DNA from: Undaria pinnatifida | Taxonomy: Eukaryota > Sar > Phaeophyceae > Laminariales > Alariaceae | NCBI GenBank assembly: GCA_012845835.1 | Contig: JABAKD010000029.1 | Span: 15,355,453 to 15,419,452 of the forward strand | Length of the DNA stretch: 64,000 nucleotides | Reading direction: 5' to 3' | Part shown: positions 63,291-64,000 of the stretch, piece after piece | Position numbering within the stretch: position 1 is the first letter of the stretch | Layout: every line of letters begins with the position of its first letter | Notes under the pieces: model-generated | The model's input: the letters and a program-made list of their open reading frames with translations, nothing else | What the model was told of the DNA's origin: nothing | The model's database searches: none | Made by a program: the position numbers and the translations under genes

Positions 63291-64000
63291 GCTTGGCGTG
63301 TCCTCGTATGCTGCGGCGAGTTGCTTGTGTCGGAGCCTGTCATAATATGCCACCCCACCATACCACACGTTTCTGCTGTGCTGCCGCTCTGGGTGCGCGT
63401 GTCCATCGATGCGGAAACATAGGAACCTTTGTAATAGTAACAATTTAGATACCAACCCATCCTTATACATTTACCTCCACAAAGGCAGTTCTTCAACGAG
63501 TATTTCTTCTGTTTTTTTTTGCGAAGATTGCAGATGGCAGACAGCAGACAACGTGCGGAGAGCAAAACGCTACAAGTAGGACCATGTGCGTGCGCGTGCT
63601 GTATCCTCTCTTTACGGCGGCGAGTTGCTTTTTTTGTCATAGCATATGTCACGTGTTATTGTCCTCTTGCCCCCTCGTTCTCAATACGTGCCGCATGCCA
63701 CGCCACACGTGCCCCTTCTCGCTTCCTGGCGGTCCCTAATAAGCTGGAGTTCGAATTGTGACGTTCTTTTCAAAATCATACATATCATACGGTGTAAAAG
63801 TGTTGTGTGTTATCAAGTGGTGCTGTGTGTATTTTCTCAAGAACAGATCGGTCGTGGGCACGTCTATATCGGGCATACTCAAAAAGTGCTAAAAGTACTG
63901 CTATTGAGTACACCCAAGAAGTACTGTGGGTAAAATGCGAATTCATTATTTTCCGGGCAAGTCTTTTTTGTATGATGTACAAACAAAAATGGTCATTGCG
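63291..64000. other. non-coding stretch
   Basis: Contains further short copies of the AGATTGCAGATGGCAGACAGCAGACAACGTGCGG words of the preceding tandem repeat (63525-63570). No gene was recognised up to the end of the window. Confidence 0.4.

Overview
The window looks like nuclear DNA of a photosynthetic stramenopile, most probably a brown alga or close relative. Three things point there. One gene encodes a plastid co-chaperonin whose first exon carries a secondary-plastid type bipartite presequence (signal peptide, then a phenylalanine-led transit peptide). A second gene encodes a long array of EsV-1-7 cysteine/histidine repeats, a family best known from brown algae and their phaeoviruses. 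Genes are few, interrupted by GT-AG introns of up to about 7.5 kb, and embedded in microsatellites, minisatellites and small mobile elements. Only about 5 kb of the 64 kb is convincingly protein coding.

Layout. 0.5-5 kb: a composite mobile element containing a 2.2 kb near-perfect palindrome with two copies of a MULE-like transposase N-terminus, plus a nested inverted-repeat element. 5.2-14.5 kb, plus strand: a four-exon plastid Cpn10 (GroES-like) gene. Its first intron carries eight sense-oriented C/D box snoRNA-like units of U80/snR60 type together with several fold-back elements. 14.5-19.3 kb: no confident gene; a miniature LTR retrotransposon (TRIM), an AT-flanked miniature repeat and poly-C tracts. 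19.3-33.3 kb, minus strand: a seven-exon gene for the spliceosomal protein RBM22/Cwc2, reconstructed in phase from start to stop. Its introns hold 8-, 12- and 14-bp minisatellites and a decayed copy of its own RRM exon. 33.3-41.7 kb: repeats, including a Tc1/mariner-like and a fold-back element just inside or beyond the gene, and a 9-bp minisatellite. 41.8-47.2 kb, plus strand: a likely five-exon gene for an unknown small acidic/alanine-rich protein whose last exon is partly duplicated, followed by an orphan exon at 47.6 kb. 49.8-52.0 kb, minus strand: an intronless 745-codon EsV-1-7 repeat protein with a recent 426-bp internal duplication. 52-64 kb: only tentative exons, three degenerate repeats and a 290-bp tandem triplication.

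How parts relate. Cpn10 and RBM22 are housekeeping genes with unrelated roles (plastid protein folding; pre-mRNA splicing). The notable functional link is that the Cpn10 pre-mRNA appears to double as the host transcript for a family of rRNA-methylation guide snoRNAs. Genome-wide texture is unusual as well: the 9-mer TACCWGGTA occurs at least 25 times and the 8-mer TATTAATA about 19 times, far above the roughly 0.5 and 1 copies expected by chance.
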